Source: Bradyrhizobium sp. CB82
GTDB taxonomy: Bacteria; Pseudomonadota; Alphaproteobacteria; Rhizobiales; Xanthobacteraceae
Assembly (NCBI RefSeq): GCF_029714405.1
Contig: NZ_CP121650.1
Location: forward strand, 2,423,001-2,487,000
DNA: 64,000 nucleotides
Reading direction: 5' to 3'
Position 1 is the stretch's first letter, and every line of letters begins with the position of its first letter. Made by a program: the position numbers and the translations under genes. Under the pieces are notes generated by a model. It had not been told where the DNA came from and ran no database searches. It saw nothing but the letters and a program-made list of their open reading frames with translations. Positions 41,877-51,955 of the stretch are shown here, in pieces.

Positions 41877-43636
41877 GCGCTGCCGCTCCGGGCAAACCCG
41901 CAAAGCCTTCGGAACGGTCAAGTGAGCCTTGGCGTCAGCGGCTGGTCCGCAGCCTGCTCTACGGGCGCAACGTCGATCGCGCAGCCAAGGCGCGCGCGCG
42001 CGTCGGCCTTGCGATCCTGGCGTTTTCGGTCGTCTATGTGCTCATCGGCGGCCGTCTCGTGATGTTCGCCATCGGTGCCGACGTCCACAGCGCCCGCCGC
42101 GGCGGGGCGCAGGACGTGGTTGCGACCGCGCGGCCCGACATCGTCGATCGCAACGGCGAGATTCTCGCCACCGACGTCAAGGCGCCGAGCCTGTTCGGGG
42201 AGCCGCGCCGCATCATCGACAAGGACGAGGCGATCGAACTCCTGACTGCCACCGTGCCTGACCTCGACGAGGCCGAGGTGCGCGAGCGCCTGTCCTCGCG
42301 AAAGGGTTTCGTCTGGCTGAAGCGGGAGATCACGCCGAAGCAACAGCAGGAGATCCACAAGCTCGGCATTCCCGGCATCGGCTTCCTGCGCGAGAACAAG
42401 CGCGTCTATCCGACCGGCAACGAGGTCGCCCACCTCATCGGTCTCGTCAACATCGACAACCAGGGCATCGCCGGCATGGAGAAGTGGCTCGACAACAACG
42501 GGCTCGCCGACCTCCACCGTGCGGGCTTTGCCACTGACCGCCTGCAAAAGCCGATCGAGCTGTCGGTCGACTTGCGCGTCGAGCATGCGCTGCGCGACGA
42601 GCTGCTCAAGGCGAAGGAGAAGTTCCACGCCAAGGCCGCCTCCGGCCTCGTCACCAACGTCAATACCGGCGAGATCGTGGCGATGGTGTCGGTGCCGGAT
42701 TTCGACCCGAACAATCCCAAGGAAGCCCACGACCCCGATCGCATCAACCGCCTGACCACAGGCGTCTACGAGATGGGCTCGACCTTCAAGGCCTTCACGC
42801 TCGCGATGGCGCTCGACACCGGCAAATATGATCTCAACTCGATGTGGGACGCGCGAGGGGCGCTGCACTACGGCAAGTTCGCGATCCATGACGATGAGCC
42901 GAAGGGCCGTTTCCTTTCCATGAAGGAGGTCTTTACCTTCTCGTCCAACGTCGGCGCGGCACGCATCGCGCTGTCGCAAGGTGTGGAGGCGCACAAGGCG
43001 TTCCTGCGCAAGATGGGTCAGCTCGAGCGGCTGCGCACCGAGCTGCCGGAGAGTGCCTCGCCCATCCTGCCGCGGCGCTGGAGCGAGTTGAACACCATCA
43101 CCATCGCATTTGGCCACGGCATGGCGGTCGCTCCGTTGCAGGCCGTAATGGGCGTCAGCGCCCTTGCGAACGGTGGCCTGCTGATTCCCCCGACCTTCCT
43201 CAAACGTTCCGAGGAGGAAGCGCGGGCCATCGCCAAGCGCGTGATCAAGCCGGAGACCTCTGAAAAGATGCGTTTCCTGATGCGGCTGAACGCGGAAGTC
43301 GGAACTGCACGCAAGGCCGATGTGAAAGGCTACTATATCGGCGGCAAGACCGGTACCGCGGAGAAGGTCGTCAATGGCCGTTATGCCAAGAAGAGGGTGC
43401 TGACCGCCTTTACCGCGATCCTTCCGGCGGACAAGCCGAAGTATCAGCTCCTGATCATGCTCGATGAGCCGCAGCCGCTCAAGGAAACCTACGGGTTCAT
43501 CACGTCGGGCTGGAACGCCGTTCCGACTGCGGGCAACGTCATCGCCCGTATCGCACCGCTGCTCGGAATCGAGCCCCGTTTCGACCTGCCGCCGTCCGAC
43601 CGCCTTATTCTTGCAGCATCCAGGACAACCCAGTAA
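41873..43636 (+). CDS. ftsI: septal transpeptidase FtsI (PBP3)
   Basis: A 587-residue class B penicillin-binding protein. One membrane anchor ([20 protein letters not shown], near residues 45-65), an N-terminal pedestal starting [20 protein letters not shown], then the transpeptidase domain with SxxK in [16 protein letters not shown], SxN in [13 protein letters not shown] and KTG in [14 protein letters not shown]. It crosslinks septal peptidoglycan with FtsW as partner polymerase. Motifs and length are complete. Translationally coupled to ftsL. Confidence 0.96.
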   Translation: MSAAAPGKPAKPSERSSEPWRQRLVRSLLYGRNVDRAAKARARVGLAILAFSVVYVLIGGRLVMFAIGADVHSARRGGAQDVVATARPDIVDRNGEILATDVKAPSLFGEPRRIIDKDEAIELLTATVPDLDEAEVRERLSSRKGFVWLKREITPKQQQEIHKLGIPGIGFLRENKRVYPTGNEVAHLIGLVNIDNQGIAGMEKWLDNNGLADLHRAGFATDRLQKPIELSVDLRVEHALRDELLKAKEKFHAKAASGLVTNVNTGEIVAMVSVPDFDPNNPKEAHDPDRINRLTTGVYEMGSTFKAFTLAMALDTGKYDLNSMWDARGALHYGKFAIHDDEPKGRFLSMKEVFTFSSNVGAARIALSQGVEAHKAFLRKMGQLERLRTELPESASPILPRRWSELNTITIAFGHGMAVAPLQAVMGVSALANGGLLIPPTFLKRSEEEARAIAKRVIKPETSEKMRFLMRLNAEVGTARKADVKGYYIGGKTGTAEKVVNGRYAKKRVLTAFTAILPADKPKYQLLIMLDEPQPLKETYGFITSGWNAVPTAGNVIARIAPLLGIEPRFDLPPSDRLILAASRTTQ

Positions 43637-43692
43637 GCCGTACCCAGGCTGCCCCGAGTCGGCCCCGGACCCCGCTACTCGACTGGAAGGCC

Positions 43693-45165
43693 ATGAAACT
43701 GCGCGACCTCTTAGGTCAGGATTGTCTGGGCAATGATGCCGCAATCGAGCCCGCTGTCGCGGCGCTGGATGTGACCGGGCTTGCGCTCGACAGCCGCGTG
43801 GTCAAGCCAGGCGATTTCTTCTTCGCGCTTGCGGGCAGCAAGACCGACGGCGCGCGCTTCATCGATGCTGCCGTTGCCGCGGGCGCGGTGGCGGTCGCCG
43901 GCGACCACGCACCGGCCGGCTGCAAGGCGCCGTTCATCGTGGTCTCCAATCCACGCCGCGCGCTGGCGCTGGCGGCGGCAAAATTCTTTCCCGCCCAGCC
44001 TGCGACCATCGCGGCGGTGACCGGCACCAGCGGCAAGACGTCGGTCGCGGCCTTCACGCGGCAGATCTGGGAGCGGCTCGGCCACGTCTCTGCGAGCATC
44101 GGGACCATCGGTCTCGTCTCGCCGAAACGTACCGTCTATGGGTCGCTGACGACGCCAGATCCGATCGAACTGCACCGGCAGCTCGATGAGATCGCGCGTG
44201 ATGGCGTCACGCATCTTGCGTTCGAAGCGTCCTCGCACGGGCTCGATCAATACCGCCTCGACGGCGTGCGCGTCGCGGCGGGCGGCTTCACCAATCTCTC
44301 GCGCGACCACATGGATTATCACCCCTCAGTCGCGCACTATCTTGCAGCGAAGCTGCGGTTGTTCCGCGATCTGGTTCCGCCGGGTGGCGCGGCCGTGATC
44401 TCCGCCGATCATGATTGCTCGGCCGAGGCGATCGAAGCCGCGACATCGCGCGGCTTGCGCGTGATGGCGGTCGGCCGCAACGGCGACGGGGCAGGCGAGG
44501 GCGTCCGTCTCGTCGATGCCAAGGTCGAAGGCTTTTCGCAAGCGCTCGCAATCGAGCATCGCGGCAAGGCGTACTCGATCAGGCTGCCGCTGGTCGGCGC
44601 TTTCCAGATCGAAAACGCGCTGGTCGCCGCTGGCCTTGCGATCGGCACCGGCAGCGATGCGGCGAATGTGTTTGCGAGCCTCGAACATCTCGAAGGCGCC
44701 AAGGGTCGGCTCGAGCTCGTCGGCGAGCGCAACGGCGCGCCGATCTTCGTCGACTACGCCCACAAGCCGGATGCATTGGTCAAGGCACTTCAGGCGCTGC
44801 GGCCTTATGCGAAGCGCAAGCTGATCGTCGTGTTCGGCGCCGGCGGCGATCGCGATGCCGGCAAGCGGCCGATCATGGGCGCGATCGCGGCCGACAATGC
44901 CGACGGCGTCATCATCACGGACGACAATCCGCGCAGCGAAAAGCCGGAAGCCATTCGCGCCGCGATCCTCGCAGCTGCAAAGGGCGCGAAGGAGATCGGT
45001 GATCGCGCCGCTGCGATCCGCGCAGCGATCGAGGAGCTCGAGCCGGGCGATGCGCTGCTGATCGCCGGCAAGGGCCACGAGACCGGGCAGATCATCGGCG
45101 GCGATGTGCTGCCGTTCAGCGATCACGAAGCGGTCGCCGCCGCATTAGCGACGAGGGTTGCATGA
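43693..45165 (+). CDS. murE: UDP-MurNAc-L-Ala-D-Glu:meso-DAP ligase MurE
   Basis: A 490-residue Mur ligase. ATP loop VTGTSGKTSVAAFTRQ near residue 110, the carbamylated-Lys region and FEASSHGLDQYRLDGV, NLSRDHMDYHPS, and the C-terminal DNPRSEKPEAIRAA with the Asp-Asn-Pro-Arg motif that selects meso-diaminopimelate. It adds the third residue of the stem peptide in the cytoplasm. Overlaps murF by 4 bp (ATGA). Confidence 0.96.
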   Translation: MKLRDLLGQDCLGNDAAIEPAVAALDVTGLALDSRVVKPGDFFFALAGSKTDGARFIDAAVAAGAVAVAGDHAPAGCKAPFIVVSNPRRALALAAAKFFPAQPATIAAVTGTSGKTSVAAFTRQIWERLGHVSASIGTIGLVSPKRTVYGSLTTPDPIELHRQLDEIARDGVTHLAFEASSHGLDQYRLDGVRVAAGGFTNLSRDHMDYHPSVAHYLAAKLRLFRDLVPPGGAAVISADHDCSAEAIEAATSRGLRVMAVGRNGDGAGEGVRLVDAKVEGFSQALAIEHRGKAYSIRLPLVGAFQIENALVAAGLAIGTGSDAANVFASLEHLEGAKGRLELVGERNGAPIFVDYAHKPDALVKALQALRPYAKRKLIVVFGAGGDRDAGKRPIMGAIAADNADGVIITDDNPRSEKPEAIRAAILAAAKGAKEIGDRAAAIRAAIEELEPGDALLIAGKGHETGQIIGGDVLPFSDHEAVAAALATRVA

Positions 45166-46541
45166 GCGCGCCATTGTGGACGGTTGCCGAGGTGGCGCGT
45201 GCGTTGGGGATCGCAGGATCCTTCCCCGACACGGCCATCGATTTCGTCACCCAGGACAGCCGACTGGTGAAGCCGGGCAGCCTGTTCGTCGCGCTGAGCG
45301 GCACGCCGAGCGGCGGCTTCATCTCGGCCTTCGCCAGCGCGCGCGACGGCTGGGAATTTGCCGACAAGGCCGAAGCCTCGGGCGCGGTCGCGATGATCGT
45401 GCCGCACGAGATCGCGGGCATCCGCATCCCGCAGCTCGTCGTCAAGGACACGCTGATCGACGGCCTCTGGGGCCTCGCGCGTACCGCCCGCGCCCGCTTT
45501 GCGGGGCCGGTCATCGGGCTCACGGGCAGCGCCGGCAAGACCAGCACCAAGGAATATCTCGCGGCCTATCCGAACGCCTATGCGAGCCCGTCCAGCTTCA
45601 ACAATTTCTGGGGCGTGCCGCTGACGCTGTGCAATGCGGGGCCTGATGCCAGCCTCTGGGTCGTCGAGATGGGCATGAACCAGAGCGGCGAGATCGCGCG
45701 GCTGAGCGGGCTGACACGGCCGACGGTGGCGCTGGTCGTCAACGTGCAGCCGGTGCATCTGGAAAAGCTCGGCTCGCTCGAAGCGATCCGGCGCGAGAAG
45801 GTCTCGATTGCATTGGGCCTGCCGAACGACGGCGTGCTGGTGCTGCCGGCCGATATCGCCGCACCCGAATGGCGTGGCAAGGTCATCCGCTTCGGCGACG
45901 CCGCCGAGGTGCGCGAGGTCGGGTATACGCCACAGGGCGAAAGCTGGCAGGTGAGGGCGCTGGTCGGCGGCAAGGAGATCGACTTCAGTCTCACGCCCGG
46001 CGCGCCGCACCGCGTCCACAATGCGCTGGCCGCGCTGGCGTCGATTCATGCAGCCGATCTCGATGCGGCTGCGTTCGCGGCAAGGCTCGATGGCGTCGGC
46101 ATCATGACCGGCCGCGGCGTCGAGCAGACCGTCGGCGGCGTCACCGTGATCGACGACAGCTTCAACGGCAATCCGGCCAGCATGGCCGCGGCTCTGGAAA
46201 GCCTCAAGGCGCGCCACATGACCGGCGGTCGCCGCATCGCCGTGATCGGCGACATGCTCGAGCTCGGAACTGACGCGCCGTCCTATCACGTCAGCCTTGC
46301 AAAACATCTCGACGGCATCGACGGCGTCTACTGCGTCGGTCCCTTGATGCATCATCTCTACCAGAAGCTGCCGCCGGCCAAGGGCCTTGGCTGGCATGAC
46401 GACCCCGTCACGTTGGCCCCGCGAGATGTTGCGGATCTGCTGAAGGCAGGCGATGTCGTGGTTGTCAAGGGCAGCAAGAAGATGTTCTGGGTCAACAAGT
46501 TTGTGCCGGGGCTAGTGGCCGCCTTGCAGGCAAAGGCGTAA
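45162..46541 (+). CDS. murF: UDP-MurNAc-tripeptide:D-Ala-D-Ala ligase MurF
   Basis: A 459-residue Mur ligase. GLTGSAGKTSTKEYLAA (ATP loop), SSFNNFWGVPLTLCNAGP, VVEMGMNQSGEIARLSGL and VVNVQPVHLEKLGSLEAI are diagnostic, and VIDDSFNGNPASMAAALE lies in the C-terminal domain. It attaches D-Ala-D-Ala to complete the UDP-MurNAc pentapeptide. Start overlaps murE. A 144-base gap with no visible gene follows before mraY. Confidence 0.96.
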   Translation: MSAPLWTVAEVARALGIAGSFPDTAIDFVTQDSRLVKPGSLFVALSGTPSGGFISAFASARDGWEFADKAEASGAVAMIVPHEIAGIRIPQLVVKDTLIDGLWGLARTARARFAGPVIGLTGSAGKTSTKEYLAAYPNAYASPSSFNNFWGVPLTLCNAGPDASLWVVEMGMNQSGEIARLSGLTRPTVALVVNVQPVHLEKLGSLEAIRREKVSIALGLPNDGVLVLPADIAAPEWRGKVIRFGDAAEVREVGYTPQGESWQVRALVGGKEIDFSLTPGAPHRVHNALAALASIHAADLDAAAFAARLDGVGIMTGRGVEQTVGGVTVIDDSFNGNPASMAAALESLKARHMTGGRRIAVIGDMLELGTDAPSYHVSLAKHLDGIDGVYCVGPLMHHLYQKLPPAKGLGWHDDPVTLAPRDVADLLKAGDVVVVKGSKKMFWVNKFVPGLVAALQAKA

Positions 46542-46685
46542 ACTGGTTAAGCGCCGTGTCTGATCCCACCATCCCCGGCCGTCCGGTTTTTGAGGGGCGC
46601 CCGACCACATCATGAGGGCCGGCGAATGCGCCAAAAGCGCTTTCCGGCAGGGCCGCACGCGAAGAGGCGGTATAGGACTGTCTGA

Positions 46686-47789
46686 ATGTTTTACTGGCTG
46701 ATCGAGCTGTCCAACACGTTTCCAAGTTTTGGTGCGTTTCGCACCCTGCTGAACGTCTTCCGCTACATCACGTTCCGCACCGGCGGTGCCGTCGTCACCG
46801 GCGCGCTGTTCGTGTTCCTGTTCGGGCCGTGGATCATCGATCATTTGCGCATCCGCCAGGGCAAGGGCCAGCCGATCCGGGTCGATGGCCCGCAATCGCA
46901 TCTAGCCAAGAAAGGCACGCCCACCATGGGCGGGCTGATGATCCTGTCCGGCCTCACGGTCGGCACGGTGCTGTGGGCCAACCCGCTCAATCCCTATGTC
47001 TGGATTGTGCTCGCGGTGACGCTCGGCTTCGGCTTCGTCGGCTTCTATGACGATTACCTGAAGGTGACCAAGCAGACGACGAGCGGGTTCGGCGGCAAGC
47101 TCCGCCTGCTGATCGAGGCGATCATCGCGCTGGTCGCCTGCTACGCGCTGGTGCGGCTCAACCGCGATCCCTCCTCCACCGCGCTGGCGATTCCCTTCTT
47201 CAAGGACGTCGTGCTGCACTTCGGCTGGTTCTTCGTGATCTTCGGCGCCTTCGTCATCGTCGGCGCCGGCAACGCAGTGAACCTCACTGACGGCCTCGAT
47301 GGCCTCGCCATCGTGCCGGTGATGATCGCGACCGCGAGCTTCGCCATGATCGCCTATCTCGCCGGTAACGCCGTGTTCGCCGACTACCTTCAGATCAAAT
47401 ATGTCGCGGGCACCGGCGAGCTCGCGGTGCTCTGCGGCGCGCTATTGGGTGCGGGGCTCGGCTTCCTCTGGTTCAACGCGCCGCCGGCCTCCATCTTCAT
47501 GGGCGACACCGGCTCGCTTGCCCTCGGCGGCATGCTCGGCTCGATCGCCGTTGCGGTGAAGCACGAGATCGTGCTCGCCGTGATCGGCGGCCTGTTCGTC
47601 CTCGAGGCCGTCTCGGTGATCGTGCAGGTCGTCTCGTTCAAGCTGACCGGAAAACGCATCTTCAAGATGGCGCCGATCCATCACCACTTCGAGCAGCTCG
47701 GCTGGACTGAGCCGCAGATCGTGATCCGCTTCTGGATCATCTCGGTGATGCTGGCGCTGGCCGGCCTCTCCACGCTGAAGCTGCGGTGA
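46686..47789 (+). CDS. mraY: phospho-MurNAc-pentapeptide transferase MraY
   Basis: A 367-residue membrane enzyme with ten helices. Catalytic and substrate motifs: [34 protein letters not shown] (Asp-Asp pair), [16 protein letters not shown], the Mg-binding Asp in [18 protein letters not shown], and [20 protein letters not shown], the His-rich loop. It moves phospho-MurNAc-pentapeptide to undecaprenyl phosphate, giving lipid I at the inner membrane. Length is normal. murD follows after seven bases. Confidence 0.97.
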   Translation: MFYWLIELSNTFPSFGAFRTLLNVFRYITFRTGGAVVTGALFVFLFGPWIIDHLRIRQGKGQPIRVDGPQSHLAKKGTPTMGGLMILSGLTVGTVLWANPLNPYVWIVLAVTLGFGFVGFYDDYLKVTKQTTSGFGGKLRLLIEAIIALVACYALVRLNRDPSSTALAIPFFKDVVLHFGWFFVIFGAFVIVGAGNAVNLTDGLDGLAIVPVMIATASFAMIAYLAGNAVFADYLQIKYVAGTGELAVLCGALLGAGLGFLWFNAPPASIFMGDTGSLALGGMLGSIAVAVKHEIVLAVIGGLFVLEAVSVIVQVVSFKLTGKRIFKMAPIHHHFEQLGWTEPQIVIRFWIISVMLALAGLSTLKLR

Positions 47790-47796
47790 TCGATCG

Positions 47797-49197
47797 ATGA
47801 TCCCGGTCACGTCCTTTGCCGGCAAGACGGTCGCGGTCTTCGGCCTCGGCGGCTCGGGTCTTGCAAGCTGCCACGCGCTGAAAGCCGGTGGCGCCGAGGT
47901 GATCGCCGGCGACGACAGCGCCGACAATCTCGCCAAGGCCGCGCAGGAAGGTTTCATCACCGCCGATCTGCGCAGTGTCCCGTGGGCGAATTTTTCGGCG
48001 CTGGTGCTCGCGCCCGGCGTGCCGCTCACCCATCCTGCGCCGCACTGGAGCGTGCTGAAAGCGCGCGAGGCCGGCGTCGAGGTGATCGGCGACATCGAGC
48101 TGTTCTGCCGCGAGCGGCGGCGCCACGCGCCGAACGCGCCGTTCGTCGCCATCACCGGCACCAACGGCAAGTCGACCACCACGGCGCTGATCGCGCATCT
48201 CACCAAGGTGGCCGGCTACGACACCCAGATGGGCGGCAATATCGGCACCGCGATCCTGTCGCTGGGGCCGCCGCGCATGGGCCGCGTCCATGTTGTCGAG
48301 ATGTCGTCCTACCAGATCGACCTCACGCCGTCGCTCGATCCCTCCGCCGGCATTTTGCTCAATGTCAGCGAGGACCACATCGATCGCCACGGCACCATCC
48401 AGCACTATGCCGAGGTGAAGGAGCGTCTCGTCGCCGGCGTGCAAGCAAACGGCACCTCCATCGTCGGCGTCGACGACGGCTGGTGCCGCGACATCGCCGA
48501 CCGGCTCGACCGCGCCGGCAAGAATGTGGTGCGCATCTCCGTCAGGAATCCGCTAGCCTCCGGAATCTATGTCGAGCACGGCACGGTTCTGCGCGCCTCG
48601 GGCGGCGCGCGCAGCGAGGTCGCAAGGCTCGGCGGCATCGGCTCGCTGCGCGGCCTGCACAATGCGCAGAACGCCGCCTGCGCCTCCGCCGCCGCGCTCT
48701 CCATGGGCATCAGCCTCGATGTCTTGCAGAACGGCCTGCGCAGCTTCCCGGGCCTTGCGCATCGCATGGAGCAGGTCGGGCGTCGCGGCAACGTGCTGTT
48801 CGTCAACGACTCCAAGGGCACCAACGCGGATGCCGCCGCGCACGCGCTGTCGTCCTTTGCCGACATCTTCTGGATCGCCGGCGGCAAGCCGAAGATGGGC
48901 GGCATCACCAGCCTCACGGGCTTCTTCCCGCGCATCCGAAAGGCCTATCTGATCGGCGAGGCCGCGCAGGAGTTTTCCGGCACGCTTGGCAGCCAGGTGC
49001 CGCACGAGATCAGCCAGACGCTGGACGTTGCGGTCGAGCACGCGGCGCGCGACGCCGAAGCCTCAGGCCTCAACGAGGCCGTCGTGCTGCTCTCGCCCGC
49101 CTGCGCCTCGTTCGACCAGTACCGCAATTTCGAGATCCGCGGCGCGAAGTTCCGCGAGCTGGTCCAGGCGCTGCCCGGCGTGAAAGCGGTGGTGTAG
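47797..49197 (+). CDS. murD: UDP-MurNAc-L-Ala:D-Glu ligase MurD
   Basis: A 466-residue Mur ligase. Rossmann start [23 protein letters not shown] loop [50 protein letters not shown] and the C-terminal [20 protein letters not shown] then [17 protein letters not shown]. It adds D-Glu, the second stem residue. Spacing to mraY shows shared transcription. A family-F repeat follows the stop. Confidence 0.97.
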   Translation: MIPVTSFAGKTVAVFGLGGSGLASCHALKAGGAEVIAGDDSADNLAKAAQEGFITADLRSVPWANFSALVLAPGVPLTHPAPHWSVLKAREAGVEVIGDIELFCRERRRHAPNAPFVAITGTNGKSTTTALIAHLTKVAGYDTQMGGNIGTAILSLGPPRMGRVHVVEMSSYQIDLTPSLDPSAGILLNVSEDHIDRHGTIQHYAEVKERLVAGVQANGTSIVGVDDGWCRDIADRLDRAGKNVVRISVRNPLASGIYVEHGTVLRASGGARSEVARLGGIGSLRGLHNAQNAACASAAALSMGISLDVLQNGLRSFPGLAHRMEQVGRRGNVLFVNDSKGTNADAAAHALSSFADIFWIAGGKPKMGGITSLTGFFPRIRKAYLIGEAAQEFSGTLGSQVPHEISQTLDVAVEHAARDAEASGLNEAVVLLSPACASFDQYRNFEIRGAKFRELVQALPGVKAVV

Positions 49198-49221
49198 GGC
49201 ACGTCGGCTCTACAATCTCCG

Positions 49222-49328
49222 CTGTCGTCGCCCGGCTTGACCGGGCGACCCAGTACTCCAGAGGCGGCCGTGATTGAACCGAGAGGCCGCGGCGTACTGG
49301 ATGCCCCGGTCAAGCCGTGGCATGACAG
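49222..49328. repeat. repeat family F between murD and ftsW
   Basis: GTCGTCGCCCGGCTTGACCG at the left and CCCCGGTCAAGCCGTGGCAT at the right pair with each other; CCAGTACTCCAGAGGCGGCC and GGCCGCGGCGTACTGGATG pair inside. This makes one long hairpin in the middle of an essential operon. Confidence 0.8.
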
Positions 49329-49438
49329 TGTGTTTGTGGCATCGGCGGAGTTCATCCACAAACATCCGCAATTCCTTAACCCCCCGGTAACCAACCTCGG
49401 CGACCAATGGGCTGATCTCTGTCCGAAAGTCGGCCGCC

Positions 49439-50590
49439 ATGCTCTCCCGTGAAGAACGCACCCCCTTTTCCGAGTGGTGGTGGACCGTCGACAAGCCGCT
49501 GCTCGGCGTCATCCTGGCGCTGATGCTGACCGGGGTAATCCTGTCGCTGGCAGCGAGCCCGCCGGTTGCGACCCGCATCGGGCTCGATCCCTTCCACTTC
49601 TTCAGCCGGCACGTAATGTTCTTGGCTCCGTCCTTCGTCGTCCTGATCGGCGTGTCGTTTCTGTCGCCGCGCGCGATCCGGCGGAGCGCGCTGATCATCT
49701 TCGCGATTAGCATCATCCTGATCGTGGTGACGCTCGCCGTCGGTCCCGAGGTGAAGGGCTCGCGGCGCTGGATCACGCTGCTCGGCGTCAACATCCAGGC
49801 CTCCGAGGCCGCAAAACCGTCCTTCGTCGTCATCGCCGCCTGGCTGTTCGCGGAATCGACCAAGCGGCCGGAAATGCCGGCGACTTCGATGGCGCTGGTG
49901 CTGCTGTTGATGCTGGTCTCGCTCCTCGTCATGGAGCCCGATTTCGGCCAGACCATGCTGATCCTGATGGTGTGGGGCGCGCTGTTCTTCATCGCGGGCA
50001 TGCGCATGATCTGGGTGTTCGGGCTCGCGGGCGCCGCCTCCGCCGGCCTGTTCAGCGCCTATCTCTTCGTTCCCCACGTCGCCGGGCGCATCAAGCGGTT
50101 CATGAATCCGGCTTCCGGCGATACCTTCCAGGTCGATACCGCGATGGAAGCCTTCTACAACGGCGGCTGGTTCGGCTTAGGGCCGGGCGAGGGCATTGCC
50201 AAGCGCAGCCTGCCGGACAGCCACACCGACTTCGTGTTCGCGGTCGCCGCCGAGGAGTTCGGCATCATCCTGTGCCTTGCGATGCTGGCGCTGTTCGCCT
50301 TCATCGTCATCCGCACGCTGTCGCGCGCCTATGCCAATGAGGACATGTTCTCGCGCTTCGCGGCCTCCGGCCTTGCCATCCTGTTCGGTGTGCAGGCCGC
50401 GATCAACATGTCTGTCAATCTGCAACTGATCCCTGCCAAGGGCATGACGCTGCCGTTCATCTCTTACGGCGGCTCCTCGATCGTGACGCTCGCCTATGGT
50501 GTCGGCATGATGTTGGCGCTGACGCGGTTGCGGCCGCGCACCGAGGTCGAGTCGATCGGCCACGCCGAGGCGATGCGCAGCTACGCGTGA
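49439..50590 (+). CDS. ftsW: septal peptidoglycan polymerase FtsW
   Basis: A 383-residue SEDS protein with about ten membrane helices. KGSRRWITLLGVNIQASEAA and KPSFVVIAAWL are the conserved SEDS segment, followed by LVMEPDFGQTMLI, and near the end PAKGMTLPFISYGGSSIVTL. GLGPGEGIAKRSLPDSHTDF then VFAVAAEEFG is the large extracellular loop with the catalytic Asp. It polymerises septal glycan strands with FtsI. ATG 49439 gives a short cytoplasmic N-terminus (LSREERTPFSEWWWTVDKP) typical of the group. Confidence 0.96.
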   Translation: MLSREERTPFSEWWWTVDKPLLGVILALMLTGVILSLAASPPVATRIGLDPFHFFSRHVMFLAPSFVVLIGVSFLSPRAIRRSALIIFAISIILIVVTLAVGPEVKGSRRWITLLGVNIQASEAAKPSFVVIAAWLFAESTKRPEMPATSMALVLLLMLVSLLVMEPDFGQTMLILMVWGALFFIAGMRMIWVFGLAGAASAGLFSAYLFVPHVAGRIKRFMNPASGDTFQVDTAMEAFYNGGWFGLGPGEGIAKRSLPDSHTDFVFAVAAEEFGIILCLAMLALFAFIVIRTLSRAYANEDMFSRFAASGLAILFGVQAAINMSVNLQLIPAKGMTLPFISYGGSSIVTLAYGVGMMLALTRLRPRTEVESIGHAEAMRSYA

Positions 50591-50593
50591 ACC

Positions 50594-50677
50594 GTCATTG
50601 CGAGGAGCGAAGCGACGAAGCAATCCAGACTGCCTACGCGGTGACAGTCTGGATTGCTTCGCTTCGCTCGCAATGAC
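50594..50677. repeat. repeat family E between ftsW and murG
   Basis: GTCATTGCGAGGAGCGAAGC then AAGCAATCCAGACTG, a short loop with GCGGTGA, and CAGTCTGGATTGCTTCGCTT then CGCTCGCAATGAC. It is a near-perfect hairpin of about 35 bp per arm. Confidence 0.85.
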
Positions 50678-50704
50678 GGGTGAGACCCTGTAAAATCATC
50701 CGTC

Positions 50705-51805
50705 ATGGACACCTCCCCCCTGATTCTTCTCGCCGCGGGCGGCACCGGCGGCCATCTGTTCCCGGCCGAAGCGCTCGGCGTCGAATTGGTCCGGCGCGGG
50801 TTTCGCGTGCGCCTCGTCACGGACGCGCGAGCGCTTCGTTACAGCGGGCTGTTCAGCAAGGACATGATTGACGTCGTGGCCAGCGAGACCGCGCGCGGCC
50901 GCAATCCGCTGCAGCTTGCCCATGCCGGCCTCACGCTCGCTGCCGGCACGCTGTCGGCCTTCAATCTGATGCGCCGGTCGAAGCCCGTCGCAGTGGTTGG
51001 CTTCGGAGGCTATCCGACGCTGCCACCATTGATCGCAGCCAGGCTCGCCGGCGTGCCAGGCATCATCCACGATGCCAACGCGGTGCTCGGCCGCGCCAAC
51101 CGTTTCCTTGCGCGCCACGTTCGCGCCATCGCGACGTCCCTGCCGGGCGTGCTCGACCGTGATCCTGCATTGGCGCCGAAGACCACGACCGTTGGCACGC
51201 CGATGCGTCCGGCGATTCTCGCAGCTGCCGCGGTGAAATACATGCGGCCGGAGCCGAATGGGCCACTCCGCCTGCTCGTCGTCGGCGGCAGCCAGGGCGC
51301 GCGCATCATGGCCGACATCGTGCCGGGTGCGATCGAGCGGCTCGAGCCGAACCTGTGGAGCCGGCTGATCCTCACCCAGCAGGTCCGCGAAGAGGACATG
51401 ACGCGGGTGCGGGCGGTCTACGACAAGCTCAAGATCAACGCCGAGCTCGCGCCGTTCTTCACCGATCTGCCGGCGCGGCTTGCCTCCAATCATCTCGTCG
51501 TGTCGCGCTCCGGCGCCGGCACGGTCGCCGAGCTCGCCGCAATCGGGCGGCCCTCGATCCTGGTACCGCTGCCCGGGTCGATCGACCAGGACCAGTTCGC
51601 CAATGCCGGCGTGCTCGCCCGGGTCAACGGCGGCTTGCGCATTCCCCAGACCGAGTTCACCTCCGATCGGCTGGCCGCCGAAATCTCCGCTTTCGCCGTT
51701 GAGCCCGCGCGCCTCGCCGCCATGGCCGAGGCTGCCCGCGGCGCCGGCCGGCTCGACGCCGCCGAGCGGCTGGCCGATCTCGTGGTCAAAGTCGCCGGAC
51801 TCTGA
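50705..51805 (+). CDS. murG: lipid II synthase MurG
   Basis: A 366-residue GT28 enzyme. N-terminal glycine loop LLAAGGTGGHLFPAEALGVE, VVGFGGYPTLPPLIAA, the acceptor-side IIHDANAVLGRANRFLA and C-terminal LLVVGGSQGARIMADIVP, VVSRSGAGTVAELAAIGRP and PLPGSIDQDQFANA. It adds GlcNAc to lipid I. The usual HEQN motif is HDAN here, so the Glu is replaced by Asp and the Gln by Ala; the rest is canonical. Start at ATG 50705 after a repeat. Confidence 0.96.
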   Translation: MDTSPLILLAAGGTGGHLFPAEALGVELVRRGFRVRLVTDARALRYSGLFSKDMIDVVASETARGRNPLQLAHAGLTLAAGTLSAFNLMRRSKPVAVVGFGGYPTLPPLIAARLAGVPGIIHDANAVLGRANRFLARHVRAIATSLPGVLDRDPALAPKTTTVGTPMRPAILAAAAVKYMRPEPNGPLRLLVVGGSQGARIMADIVPGAIERLEPNLWSRLILTQQVREEDMTRVRAVYDKLKINAELAPFFTDLPARLASNHLVVSRSGAGTVAELAAIGRPSILVPLPGSIDQDQFANAGVLARVNGGLRIPQTEFTSDRLAAEISAFAVEPARLAAMAEAARGAGRLDAAERLADLVVKVAGL

Positions 51806-51842
51806 CGCCTGTTCTGCCTCGGAATGACCAAAAATGCCCCTT

Positions 51843-51941
51843 GTCATGCCCCGCGAAAGCGGGGCATCCAGTATCCGGCGCCGCTGATTTGAATCTCGGG
51901 CGGCGCGGAGTACTGGATCGTCCGCATTCGCGGACGATGAC
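51843..51941. repeat. repeat family F between murG and murC
   Basis: GTCATGCCCCGCGAAAGCGG then GGCATCCAGTATCCGGCGCC at the left, and GCGGAGTACTGGATCGTCCG with CATTCGCGGACGATGAC at the right. It ends 14 bases before the murC ATG, so the murC ribosome site (GAGGAACCCAC) lies right beside it. Confidence 0.75.
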
Positions 51942-51955
51942 CCTGAGGAACCCAC

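Noticed and set aside
47982..49277. A 431-codon plus-strand frame in another phase within murD
   Set aside because: Arg/Ala-rich shadow of murD, which carries all Mur ligase motifs.
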